Shown here piece by piece: positions 1 to 8,573 of a stretch of DNA of 40,412 nt (positions are counted from its first letter, which is position 1; each line of letters opens with the position of its first letter). This DNA is from Planctomycetaceae bacterium (GTDB taxonomy: Bacteria > Planctomycetota > Planctomycetia > Planctomycetales > Planctomycetaceae). The stretch lies in contig JAQWSQ010000132.1 of NCBI GenBank assembly GCA_029243145.1, forward strand, positions 1 through 40,412, in the 5' to 3' direction. A program made the translations under genes and the position numbers. Below the pieces are notes generated by a model. The model made no database searches. It was not told the DNA's origin and saw only the letters and a list, made by a program, of their open reading frames with translations.

Positions 1-1659
1 CGTCGAGTATCGCTCGACATCACGGGAACTCTGCCCACACCGGACGAGGTTCGATACTTTGTCAACGACGCTTCCTCCGACAAACGAAAACACAAGATTG
101 AAGACCTCCTGAAATCTCCCCCGCATGCCGATTGGTGGTCAATGCAACTGGCCGACCTGACCGGTAGCAACTCGCAATATCTCGGCACGACCGACATGAA
201 TACACCCGCCTCCATCCAATGGAATCAATGGTTGCGTCGTCGTATTGCCGACAATATCGGATGGGATGAAATCGCAGCCGGGATCGTTCTTGCCCGCAGT
301 CGTAAACCGGGCCAAAAGTACGAAGAGTACGCGGCTGAACAGAGCCGATTTCTGAGTCGGCAGGATCCCACAGATTACACCGCGCCCGACAATCCCATGC
401 ATTATTACTGGTTCCGCAGCAATAATCAGCTACCGACTGATCGTGCTTTGTCCTTCGGATATGTGTTTATGGGAGTGCGGTTGCAATGCTCGCAATGCCA
501 CAAACATCCCTTCGACCAATGGTCGAAACAGGACTTCGAACAATTCACGCAGTTTTTTACACGGGTCAAAGCGGGCATCGCCCCCGGTGCGAAAATTGTT
601 CAAGCGACTCTCAAAACCAAACTCGGTGTTCCCATAAAACTTGACACGGCAGCACTCCGGCGACAAATGTACCTGCGGGTTTCCGCAGAAGGATTACCGA
701 TTCCCTGGAATGAAATTTGGATCGAAAAGCCAGGAGAGAAACCACAAATCGCCAAGCTGCTCGGCGATCAGGAAATTGACCTCAATCAATATGATGATCC
801 TCGTGAACCCTTGATGGCCTGGTTGCTCGGCGAAGACAATCCCTACTTTGCCCCGGCGATGGTCAATCGCATCTGGGAACATTACTTCGGCGTCGGAATC
901 GTCAGCCCGCCAGACGACTTCAACATGGCCAACCCTCCAAGCAATAAAGCATTGCTGGGATGGTTGAGCAAACGCTTTATCGAAGAAGGTTATGATATGA
1001 AGTGGTTGCACCGCACTATTGCGAATAGTCATGCTTATCAACGTAGTTGGCGAACCAATGAAACCAACAAAACTGACGAACGGAATTTCTCTCACGCCTT
1101 GATTCGACGGTTGCCAGCGGAGGTCACCATTGACGCCATTCAACAAGCGACCGCGAATCGTGGGCGACTCGAAACCTGGTCGTCGAACACCAAGGGTCGC
1201 AAGATTACTCAACACCCCAAATCGATTCAAACCCGAGGGATCGATTATTCACTTCTGGTCTTTGGAAAACCTTTGCGGACAACCAATTGCGACTGCGAAC
1301 GCCAACAATCTCCGACACTCTTACAATCGTTGTATCTCCGAAACGATCACGAAGTCAATGAATGGTTACAACGCAAGGATGGCTGGCTGCTGGAAACGGC
1401 TCACGAATTGAATCAATCGCTCACTTCAGAGACATCTAACGCAGTGTTGTTCCAACCAAAATCGGGGACCGAGCCTTCCATTCCTGAATTTGAGCAACTG
1501 ATCCGCACTGCCTATTTAAGAACCGTCAGTCGTGAACCCACGGAACAGGAATTGTCCCGCAGCCGGGAACATTTAAGATTGTCCGAGAATACCGTCGAAG
1601 GACTGCGTGATCTCATGTGGGTACTTATCAACACGCAAGAGTTTTTGACGAATCATTGA
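1..1659 (+). CDS. DUF1549/DUF1553 domain protein (5' end outside window)
   Basis: The reading frame is open from the first base, so the gene begins upstream; 552 residues are visible. The first residues (RRVSLDITGTLPTPDEV) match the start of DUF1549. A CxxCH motif (CSQCH, bases 487-501) followed by KHPFDQW is the DUF1549 hallmark. DUF1553 begins near base 800 (REPLMAWLL, then VNRIWEHYFGVGIV) and runs to the end. These large exported planctomycete proteins often carry an N-terminal cytochrome-c-like domain, which would lie outside the window. The role is not established; a part in breakdown of complex polymers is often suggested. The DUF1501 partner starts 12 bases downstream, so the two are very probably co-transcribed. 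The family call is firm and the function open. Confidence 0.93.
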   Translation, partial: RRVSLDITGTLPTPDEVRYFVNDASSDKRKHKIEDLLKSPPHADWWSMQLADLTGSNSQYLGTTDMNTPASIQWNQWLRRRIADNIGWDEIAAGIVLARSRKPGQKYEEYAAEQSRFLSRQDPTDYTAPDNPMHYYWFRSNNQLPTDRALSFGYVFMGVRLQCSQCHKHPFDQWSKQDFEQFTQFFTRVKAGIAPGAKIVQATLKTKLGVPIKLDTAALRRQMYLRVSAEGLPIPWNEIWIEKPGEKPQIAKLLGDQEIDLNQYDDPREPLMAWLLGEDNPYFAPAMVNRIWEHYFGVGIVSPPDDFNMANPPSNKALLGWLSKRFIEEGYDMKWLHRTIANSHAYQRSWRTNETNKTDERNFSHALIRRLPAEVTIDAIQQATANRGRLETWSSNTKGRKITQHPKSIQTRGIDYSLLVFGKPLRTTNCDCERQQSPTLLQSLYLRNDHEVNEWLQRKDGWLLETAHELNQSLTSETSNAVLFQPKSGTEPSIPEFEQLIRTAYLRTVSREPTEQELSRSREHLRLSENTVEGLRDLMWVLINTQEFLTNH

Positions 1660-1671
1660 TCGAGAGAAGTT

Positions 1672-2952
1672 ATGACGAACCACATCTCACGACGCGGAAT
1701 TTTGCAAGCCGGGGTTCTCGGAACAACAGGGCTCTCGCTACCCAATTTTCTCAGGCTTGCGCACGCCGAAGGACAGAACGCTCCCTCTGCCGATGCCGTC
1801 TTATTTCTGAATCTTGCCGGTGGTCCCGCCCATCTCGACACACTCGATATGAAAGAAAACCTTTCGGCAGAAACCAAAAGCGAATTCTCTTCCATCTCTT
1901 CAAAAATTCCAGGACTGGCGGTCTGCGAACATCTTCCCAAACTGGCTCAATCGATTGACCAATTCACGCTGATTCGTGGCATTTCTCACACCACGGGAGA
2001 CCATCCGCAAGGACAGGCTTATATTGCCACCGGTAATCGCCCCGGCCCGGCACTCAAATACCCTTCATACGGTTCGATTGTGATGAAAGAGCTGCCGGGC
2101 GATCCCGATCTTCCACCTTACGTGGCGATTCCTCAAACCGAATGGTCGGCTGGGTATATGGGAGATGGCTTTGCCCCGTTCAAAACCAATGCGATTCCTA
2201 AACCGGGAGAACCGTTTTCGGTTCGCGGTATCTCACCCGCTGCGGGCGTCACAGTCGACAAGATCGAGCGGCGAGAAAAACTACTCGCCGACCTCGATAC
2301 CCGCCTGCGCGAGGCCAACACCGACAGCCCGCTCCTCGAAGCGCTTGACACTTTCAGCGGGCAAGCATTCAACATGATCACTTCTGACAAAACGCAACTG
2401 GCATTCGATGTCAGTCGTGAACCTGACAGCATCCGAAAGTTGTTTGGTAGCGACGACGTTTCGCAAAGTTTGCTGTTAGCGACTCGATTGATCGAGTCGG
2501 GCGTGAAATTTGTCACGGTGACCAACCAAGGATGGGATACGCATCTGGATAACTTTGAAGGCCACCAGCGACTAATGCCTCCCATCGATCTTGGACTGAC
2601 GGCTGCCGTTACCGCTTTACGAGAAAAAGGGCTGTTGGAGCGGACATTGGTCATCGCGATGGGCGAATTCGGGCGAACTCCCAAAATCAATCAAAACGTG
2701 GGTCGCGATCACTACCCGCGTGCTAACTGGTGTCTCATGACGGGAGGAGGCGTCAAACCGGGACAACTCATTGGCGCGACGGACGCCAAAGGGGAAGGCC
2801 CGACCGACGACACCGACATCCATCCCGATGATCTCGGTGCCTCCATCTTTCACGCATTGGGAATCGATCATCATAAAGAGTATTACACACGCACCGGACG
2901 CCCGGTGAGTCTCATACCCAACGGCCGCGTCATCCAGGATCTCTTCGGATGA
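1672..2952 (+). CDS. DUF1501 family exported protein
   Basis: This 426-residue protein begins with a Tat-like leader: SRRGILQAGVLGTTG, a hydrophobic stretch, then a probable cleavage after AHA near residue 31. The body has DUF1501 hallmarks: LFLNLAGGPAHLDTLDMK, a TNQGWDTH segment, and VIAMGEFGRTPKIN followed by GRDHYPRANW. The family is related to the alkaline phosphatase/sulfatase fold, but the reaction is unknown. The protein is encoded immediately after a DUF1549/DUF1553 gene, the standard pairing in planctomycetes, so they probably work together in the periplasm or at the surface. ATG at 1672 places the twin arginine at residues 7-8, as expected. Length is normal and no defect is seen. 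Confidence 0.93.
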   Translation: MTNHISRRGILQAGVLGTTGLSLPNFLRLAHAEGQNAPSADAVLFLNLAGGPAHLDTLDMKENLSAETKSEFSSISSKIPGLAVCEHLPKLAQSIDQFTLIRGISHTTGDHPQGQAYIATGNRPGPALKYPSYGSIVMKELPGDPDLPPYVAIPQTEWSAGYMGDGFAPFKTNAIPKPGEPFSVRGISPAAGVTVDKIERREKLLADLDTRLREANTDSPLLEALDTFSGQAFNMITSDKTQLAFDVSREPDSIRKLFGSDDVSQSLLLATRLIESGVKFVTVTNQGWDTHLDNFEGHQRLMPPIDLGLTAAVTALREKGLLERTLVIAMGEFGRTPKINQNVGRDHYPRANWCLMTGGGVKPGQLIGATDAKGEGPTDDTDIHPDDLGASIFHALGIDHHKEYYTRTGRPVSLIPNGRVIQDLFG

Positions 2953-3029
2953 ATGCTGACTCACCACTGCTGTTTCTGGCGTGTACTTGGAAGCACATGT
3001 GAATCTCGTTCTAATGATTTCTTTGACTT

Positions 3030-3058
3030 CTGACAGTAACACTCCGCCACCTTACAAT
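3030..3058 (+). promoter_or_regulatory. Sigma70-like promoter of the fuconate dehydratase gene
   Basis: A -35 box CTGACA (3030-3035, 5 of 6 to consensus) and a -10 box TACAAT (3053-3058, 5 of 6) are separated by exactly 17 bases. Transcription would start about 3063-3066, only 3-6 bases before the ATG at 3069. There is no Shine-Dalgarno sequence, which agrees with a leaderless or nearly leaderless message. Confidence 0.55.
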
Positions 3059-3068
3059 CTTCAATATC

Positions 3069-4373
3069 ATGCCCACCATCACAAATCTGATCGCCAAAGA
3101 CATTCGCTTCCCCACATCGCAGGAACTTCATGGCTCTGACGCCATGAATCCTGATCCTGATTATTCCGCCGCTTATGTCATTCTGGAGACGGATGCCGAC
3201 GGCCTCGAAGGGCACGGCATGACCTTCACCATCGGTCGTGGGAATGAATTGTGTGTCCAAGCCTGCAATGCACTCGCTCCGCTGGTTGTCGGGAAAACAC
3301 TCGAAGAGTTCACTGCCGATATGGGCAGGTTCTGGAGAATGATCACCGGCGATAGTCAACTTCGCTGGGTCGGCCCTGAAAAGGGAGTCATTCATCTCGC
3401 GACGGCTGCCGTCGTGAATGCGGTTTGGGACCTCTACGCGAAAGTGGAAGAGAAACCCCTTTGGAAGTTACTCTCCGACATGACCCCTGCAGAGTTGGTC
3501 AATTGCATCGATTTTCGTTACATCACCGATGCCCTCACCCGCGAACAGGCGCTCGAAATCCTCGAACACTGCGAACCGACCAAGGCCCATCGCATAGGCT
3601 ACCTCGAAGAGCACGGCTATCCATCGTACACCACCTCCGCTGGTTGGCTGGGATATTCGGACGAACAATTGCGTTCGTTGTGTCAATCACTCAAAGAGCG
3701 CGGCTGGAAAGTGTTCAAGATCAAGGTTGGTCGCGATCTGGAAGACGATATACGCCGAGCGCGCATCATTCGCGAAGAGGTCGGCCCCGACGCGCGCATC
3801 ATGATGGACGCCAATCAGGTCTGGGATGTGCCACAAGCGATTGAATGGATGAAGCATTTGGCTCAGTTTGATCCGTGGTTTATTGAAGAGCCGACCAGCC
3901 CCGACGATATTCTCGGACACGCGGCCATCGCTGAAGCCGTCTCTCCTATTAAAGTTGCCACGGGAGAACATTGTGCCAACCGGGTGATGTTCAAACAGTT
4001 CATGCAAGCGGGTGGCATGCAGATTTGTCAGATCGATAGTTGCCGACTGGGCGGCGTGAACGAAATCCTGGCCGTTCTCTTGATGGCGGCCAAGTTTGAG
4101 ATCCCGGTCTGCCCCCATGCGGGCGGCGTGGGACTTTGCGAATACGTCCAACACCTTTCGATGTTTGACTTCATCAGCGTGAGTGGATCTCTCAAAGATC
4201 GCATCACAGAATACGCCGACCATTTGCACGAACATTTCATCGACCCGGTTGTGATGAAGGACGGCTGCTATGTGCCACCAACCGCTCCGGGATACAGCAT
4301 CACGATGAAAACGACATCCATTTCCGATTACGAATACCCACACGGCACCGCATGGAATTCAAAAATTGTGTGA
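3069..4373 (+). CDS. L-fuconate dehydratase (enolase superfamily)
   Basis: The 434-residue enzyme should convert L-fuconate to 2-keto-3-deoxy-L-fuconate in cytoplasmic fucose catabolism. Similarity to bacterial FucD/ENOSF1-type proteins is strong throughout. Enolase-superfamily residues are in place: K217 and K219 in KIKV, D247 in MMDANQ, E273/E274 in FIEEP, E300 in TGEH, D323 in QIDSCRLGG and H350 in CPHAGG. Length is normal for the family. The start lies just after a strong promoter and has no ribosome binding site. The neighbours are not fucose genes, although an SMP-30 lactonase and a sulfatase elsewhere in the window could serve the same substrates. Another acid-sugar dehydratase specificity is possible but less likely. 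Confidence 0.92.
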   Translation: MPTITNLIAKDIRFPTSQELHGSDAMNPDPDYSAAYVILETDADGLEGHGMTFTIGRGNELCVQACNALAPLVVGKTLEEFTADMGRFWRMITGDSQLRWVGPEKGVIHLATAAVVNAVWDLYAKVEEKPLWKLLSDMTPAELVNCIDFRYITDALTREQALEILEHCEPTKAHRIGYLEEHGYPSYTTSAGWLGYSDEQLRSLCQSLKERGWKVFKIKVGRDLEDDIRRARIIREEVGPDARIMMDANQVWDVPQAIEWMKHLAQFDPWFIEEPTSPDDILGHAAIAEAVSPIKVATGEHCANRVMFKQFMQAGGMQICQIDSCRLGGVNEILAVLLMAAKFEIPVCPHAGGVGLCEYVQHLSMFDFISVSGSLKDRITEYADHLHEHFIDPVVMKDGCYVPPTAPGYSITMKTTSISDYEYPHGTAWNSKIV

Positions 4374-4696
4374 GGGCGATGATCTGAAGTGGGAAGTAGG
4401 TTGGTGTCAGTCGAGTTCAGTTTTGTAAAGCCGGTTCCACCGGCCATGAATCGCTAATTTAGTTTAGACTGGGCAGCGAGACGTAACCCGGCATTTGTTC
4501 GCTTTATTGTTGAGATACGCTATCGCGTCAACCTACTGTTTGAATAAGAACTGATACATGCCCACGCAAGCGAGAGCATGGCACCCGGCAAACAGGTCAA
4601 GTTCGCCGTGATGATAAATTGAATGTTGGTTTCATCGTCTTTATCAGTCACAATTGAGAAGCTTCAATACTCCACTCTCTTAATTTGATTTGCTCC
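4374..4696. other. 323-base intergenic region before the pilus cluster
   Basis: No plausible gene is seen here. It holds a short perfect hairpin just after the fuconate dehydratase gene (GCCGGT, 4430-4435, pairing with ACCGGC, 4439-4444) that lacks a T run, and an imperfect palindrome at 4558-4579 described separately. A weak TTGAGA (4654-4659) lies upstream of the ATPase gene without a convincing -10 box at normal spacing. Confidence 0.6.
4558..4579. repeat. Imperfect palindrome, possible remnant of an interspersed repeat
   Basis: ATGCCCACGC, a two-base AA loop, then GCGAGAGCAT: 8 of 10 positions pair. The sequence resembles a perfect palindrome of the form ATGCCCACGC-AA-GCGTGGGCAT with two changes on the right arm. 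I recall similar elements as intergenic repeats in planctomycete genomes but cannot check this. Only one copy was noticed in this window. Confidence 0.3.
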
Positions 4697-5929
4697 ATGC
4701 CCGCCACGCCACAAATCAGCTTTCAACAGGCTCTCGCTGATCGACAACTTGCCGGAGACGCATCTGCCGATCCCGAGCGTGTGCCGGAACTCGTTGATCA
4801 GATTCTCGAATCGGCGAAACAGCACAACGCGACCGATATTCACCTGATTCCACGGGAATCAGGGTTGGAAATGAATTGGCGCATCAACGGCGTATTGCAT
4901 CTTGTGGCCGAATTCCCGCAGGCTCTCAAAGCCAATATCATCTCTCGTTTGAAGGTGCTTGCCGAATTATTGACTTATCATACCGATGTACCTCAGGAAG
5001 GGCGGATACAGAATCGGGAAGCCGGATCTGAGGTACGTGTGAGCACGTTCCCGTCGATGTTTGGTGAGAAGGCCGTCATTCGGCTGTTTGTTGGCTCGGG
5101 CGAATATCGCACGCTCTCTTCACTTGATTATCCCGCCGAGACTCTCGAACAACTTCAACAAAATCTCTTTGAGACGAGCGGCGTGATCATGCTCACCGGT
5201 TCTTCAGGATCGGGAAAGACAACGACGGCTTACGCCTGTCTCAGAGCGATTGCCGAAGATTCTCCCATTCGTCGTGCGATTTCAACATTGGAAGATCCCA
5301 TTGAAGCCGTCATTCCGGCGGCGAGTCAATCGCAAATTCGTCCAGCCCGCGGGTTTGATTACGGGGTCGCGGTGAAGTCCTTATTGCGTCAAGATCCTGA
5401 AGTCATTCTCGTAGGTGAAATCCGCGATCAGGAAACGGCACAACTGGTCTTTCAAGCCGCGTTGACCGGGCATCTGGTCATCACGACGTTTCATGCGGGA
5501 AGTGCGGCAGAAGCGGTTTCGCGATTACTCGACATGGGGATCGAGCCGTATCAACTGACAAGCGGCCTATTGTGTGTTCTCAATCAACAACTGGCACGCA
5601 AACTGTGCGAGTGTGGGCAACCAAGTTCCGATGAGCAGGACCGGTTAGGGCTTGAGGTCGAACAAGTGCGTGTCGCGGTCGGCTGCGAACTTTGTGACGG
5701 CACGGGTTACGCGGGCCGGTTTCCCATCCTGGAGATGCTGACTCTCAACCGCACCAAAGTACGCCAAACAATCTTGGCGCATCGAGACTCCAACGAGATT
5801 GAAGCCGCGGCCCTTGAGTCGGGAATGAACTCTCGGTGGCAAATGGCAACCGCAGCCGTGAACGCCGGTAAAACATCTCCCGCGGAAGTCCGGCGAATTC
5901 TCGGTTTTCGCGAGCGTTTCGAGAGTTAG
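4697..5929 (+). CDS. GspE/PilB-like type II secretion or type IV pilus assembly ATPase
   Basis: This is a 410-residue AAA-type traffic ATPase that would power pseudopilus assembly from the cytoplasmic side of the inner membrane. From ATG 4697: Walker A GSSGSGKT at 168-175, Asp box (STLEDPIEAVI) near 196-206, Walker B PEVILVGEIRD at 234-244, and His box TGHLVITTFHAGS near 257-269. A four-cysteine zinc site is present (C304, C306, C330, C333). The protein lacks the N-terminal MshEN/N1E domain of full-length GspE/PilB and starts almost at the N2E domain, so it is shorter than typical members. An in-frame TTG at 4685 would add four residues; ATG 4697 is preferred. Three GspF genes and pseudopilin genes follow, which supports an assembly role rather than retraction. 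Confidence 0.92.
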   Translation: MPATPQISFQQALADRQLAGDASADPERVPELVDQILESAKQHNATDIHLIPRESGLEMNWRINGVLHLVAEFPQALKANIISRLKVLAELLTYHTDVPQEGRIQNREAGSEVRVSTFPSMFGEKAVIRLFVGSGEYRTLSSLDYPAETLEQLQQNLFETSGVIMLTGSSGSGKTTTAYACLRAIAEDSPIRRAISTLEDPIEAVIPAASQSQIRPARGFDYGVAVKSLLRQDPEVILVGEIRDQETAQLVFQAALTGHLVITTFHAGSAAEAVSRLLDMGIEPYQLTSGLLCVLNQQLARKLCECGQPSSDEQDRLGLEVEQVRVAVGCELCDGTGYAGRFPILEMLTLNRTKVRQTILAHRDSNEIEAAALESGMNSRWQMATAAVNAGKTSPAEVRRILGFRERFES

Positions 5930-6230
5930 TCTCCATTCTGGCTCTCTTCCAAGGATCGACTCTGAAATAATCGTTGACAAATAGATACCTGGGGATGACC
6001 ATGTGGGTTGGTGAGGGAGTTTTCATTTTAAGGATGACGTTCGTCATTGTTTTCTCACTATGGTTCTCCTTTCGAGAAATCTGCCACAATCCCCTGAAAA
6101 ATTGAGATCGCCAAGATCTAGTCACTCACCGTGTTCGTTAGATCTAAGTCTCCACTCCAGAATCGTGCACAAAATTGGCGCAGAAGTTCCTTCTGTGTCG
6201 TTCATCGAATTCGTTTGAAGCAACCTGCGC
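5930..6230. other. 301-base gap inside the pilus cluster
   Basis: No gene is supported here. A TTGACA at 5974-5979 lacks a good -10 box at normal spacing. An inverted repeat AGATCTA (6114-6120) / TAGATCT (6139-6145) is separated by 18 bases and could be a regulator site or a weak hairpin. The gap means the ATPase and the first GspF gene may belong to different transcripts. Confidence 0.5.
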
Positions 6231-7298
6231 TTGTCTGACTCAGCATCGTCAACTCCAAAATCATTGAAAGCCGATCAATTCATCGCCTTGAACGAGGAGA
6301 TTACATCGCTGCTGCGAGCCGGTATTCCACTTTCTCTTGGCTTGCATGGTTTTTCGTCTTCCGTTTCTGGTCGTTTGCGGGTCTATTCGCGTGCATTGGC
6401 CGACGAGATTGATCGTGGAAAATTGTTACACGATGCGTTGGCCGCCGTCGATCAGAAGATGCCGACGACTTATCAGGCGATCCTGGCAGCGGGTGCCGAA
6501 TCGGGACAACTTGCCGATGCCGTGGAATCAGTGGCTCAGTACACACGCCGCGCGCAGGAAACCCGCAATCAAATTACGCTGGCGATGATCTATCCCACTT
6601 TGGTGGTGATGCTGGCGTGGTTTCTGTTCTGGTCGTCATGTCTCTATATTCTGCCCAGAATGAGGGTGGTTTTTGCCGGGTTCGGAATGGAAGGTTCTGG
6701 GGCCATTCATTTTCTCAGCAAGTTACCACGTGAAGTGACTCGTCTCGGATGGGTTCCGTTAGTGGTAATGGGAGCGGCCCTTGCGATGAGTCTTTATCGA
6801 GTCCGCTCTCGCGGTTATCGGGGAGCTCTCGATTATGGGTGGTGTCGGTATCTTCCGGGAGTCGCCCGCTTTGTCCGTTATTCGCATTGGTCGACGTTCA
6901 CTCATTTCGCCTCTCAATTGATGACATACGGCGTTCCCGAATCGCGTGCATTAACATTGGCGGCTCAAGCGACGGGAGACCCCGCATTGATGGCCGATGC
7001 AAACCGCTGGTCAGATGCCGCCGAGCAAGGCAAGTCACCAGCCGATGAACTGCCCGCAGGTCGCGCGTTGCCCCCGTTTCTTGTGGGGATGATGAGAATT
7101 GGATCGCGTCAGAATTCATTGCCGTCCACGTTGGCACATTTGTCCGATATGTATTCTCGCAAAGCCGCGTTGAGTAGCGACCGCTTTCAAACCATTTTTC
7201 CAATCGTGATCGTTGTCGCGATCGCGGGAACCGCCGTTTTGTTATATGCGTTAGCATTGTTTTACCCCATCATCGAATTGATGACCAATTTGGCGTAA
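6231..7298 (+). CDS. GspF/PilC-like inner-membrane platform protein (first of three)
   Basis: This is a 355-residue type II secretion F-domain protein. Membrane segments fall near residues 116-141, 172-190 and 323-346. F-domain motifs occur twice: LLRAGIPLSLGL near 27-38 and again MTYGVPESRALTLA near 231-244. The post-helix motif LPRMRVVFAGFG resembles the 'PKFxxIFxGF' of the next two genes, but the C-terminus (YPIIELMTNLA) is more diverged. The start is TTG: an in-frame stop lies at 6216-6218 and no ATG precedes residue 77, so TTG 6231 is the best choice (CTG 6225 is possible). There is no clear ribosome binding site. It lacks the short N-terminal region found on typical GspF. It probably forms part of the platform that the ATPase rotates or pushes. 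Confidence 0.88.
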   Translation: MSDSASSTPKSLKADQFIALNEEITSLLRAGIPLSLGLHGFSSSVSGRLRVYSRALADEIDRGKLLHDALAAVDQKMPTTYQAILAAGAESGQLADAVESVAQYTRRAQETRNQITLAMIYPTLVVMLAWFLFWSSCLYILPRMRVVFAGFGMEGSGAIHFLSKLPREVTRLGWVPLVVMGAALAMSLYRVRSRGYRGALDYGWCRYLPGVARFVRYSHWSTFTHFASQLMTYGVPESRALTLAAQATGDPALMADANRWSDAAEQGKSPADELPAGRALPPFLVGMMRIGSRQNSLPSTLAHLSDMYSRKAALSSDRFQTIFPIVIVVAIAGTAVLLYALALFYPIIELMTNLA

Positions 7299-7317
7299 CT
7301 TTTTCAAACAATCTTGT

Positions 7318-8535
7318 ATGCCTCGATATCAATACAAAGCGATCAACCAAAGTCGGCAACCTGTTTCGGGTGACCTGGAAGCAGATTCTTTGCACTCCGC
7401 ACAGGAGCAACTCACCCAGGAAGGGCTTGCTGAGATCACTTTGCAGATGGTAAACGCCGCGGATCAATTGTCGCGTGAAAAGTCCGACGATGAAGCCGCC
7501 AATGTGGTGTTTAGTGACGAGAATGTCGAGGAGTTGGGAGAAGCGTTCGCGTCGCTCACACGTGCTGGTTTACCGTTAGAAGCGGGCTTGCGCATGATGG
7601 CCGAGGAGCATCCTTCGCCCCATATCTCTCGGGCGTTACTGTCTCTCAGCCAACAGCTTGAAGCGGGGAAGACATGGGAAGAAATCTCGGCATCATCGAG
7701 CCAGCAATTCCCCCCGGTATTGAGCGAACTGTTTCAATTGAAACTGCCTCCGCAGTCGTTCTCTGAGCTATTGAGTCGGTATTTTGCGATCACACAATCA
7801 GCATTTCAGACACACCGGAAAATTTGGAGTGGACTGCTATATTCGCAGGTGATCCTCCTTTCGATTGTGTTTGCGATGGGCTTTATCATGATCGGTATTG
7901 TTCCCAAATTTAAAGCCATCTTCCTAGGATTTGATACCGAACTTCCCGAGATCACAGTGACGGTCATCACTCTTGCCGACTTTCTTGCTCGATACGGTCG
8001 CTGGTTTGTTTATTTATTGATCAGTCTGCTGATCGTACGTCTGTTTGGCGCGCGTTTTGTGAAGCGACTGACCCAGCAATTAGTCTATCGTCTCCCTTTT
8101 ACCGGTCAAGCATTTCAGAACACCAGCCTTTCAACATTCTGCCGACTCTTCGCCGAACTGATTGAACGACAGGTTCCTCTTGATGTTGCCGTGAAGGTGG
8201 CCGCCTCTGGAAGCGGAAATCTTCAACTGGAAGACGAAAGTTTACAGATAGCAGCTAAGTTGAAGCAGGGAAATATATTAACCGAAGCGGCGAGATCCTG
8301 TCTCGCGATACCCAAACCGCTACTCCTTACATTCCGATGGTCCAATCAGCCGAAGGAGTTTCAAGAAAGTCTCAGGGCCAACGGTGAGTCGTATGCTGTT
8401 CAAGCAGAAAATGGCGCTCATTTACTACCTGTGGTACTCGAACCATTCTTGTTATTCATAACGGCTTTTACTGTCGGCTTTATCGTGACAGCCTTATTTC
8501 TACCCTTAATCAAATTACTGAACGATTTGTCTTGA
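7318..8535 (+). CDS. GspF/PilC-like inner-membrane platform protein (second of three)
   Basis: At 405 residues this is the closest of the three to a canonical GspF/PilC. It starts with the usual MPRYQYKAINQSRQPVSGDL N-terminal segment. F-domains lie near residues 66-190 and 268-395, with membrane segments near 172-195, 228-243 and 370-395. The conserved stretch IVPKFKAIFLGFDTELP (194-210) and the C-terminus PLIKLLNDLS are nearly shared with the third GspF, pointing to duplication. ATG 7318 follows the previous stop by 19 bases, so the genes are probably co-transcribed. The normal function is to anchor the ATPase to the growing pseudopilus in the inner membrane. Nothing suggests it is broken. 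Confidence 0.93.
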   Translation: MPRYQYKAINQSRQPVSGDLEADSLHSAQEQLTQEGLAEITLQMVNAADQLSREKSDDEAANVVFSDENVEELGEAFASLTRAGLPLEAGLRMMAEEHPSPHISRALLSLSQQLEAGKTWEEISASSSQQFPPVLSELFQLKLPPQSFSELLSRYFAITQSAFQTHRKIWSGLLYSQVILLSIVFAMGFIMIGIVPKFKAIFLGFDTELPEITVTVITLADFLARYGRWFVYLLISLLIVRLFGARFVKRLTQQLVYRLPFTGQAFQNTSLSTFCRLFAELIERQVPLDVAVKVAASGSGNLQLEDESLQIAAKLKQGNILTEAARSCLAIPKPLLLTFRWSNQPKEFQESLRANGESYAVQAENGAHLLPVVLEPFLLFITAFTVGFIVTALFLPLIKLLNDLS

Positions 8536-8573
8536 ATCTCTCTCCTAAAGGACGTTTGTGATTACGAAATTCT

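Noticed and set aside
3687-4343. 218-codon minus-strand frame opposite fuconate dehydratase
   Set aside because: Antisense shadow of a conserved enzyme; His-rich composition follows from the coding strand.
4430-4444. GCCGGT/ACCGGC hairpin as a terminator for fuconate dehydratase
   Set aside because: Only six base pairs and no following T run.
5974-6002. TTGACA at 5974-5979 as a promoter for the first GspF gene
   Set aside because: No acceptable -10 box at 16-18 bases; the hexamer there reads GACCAT.
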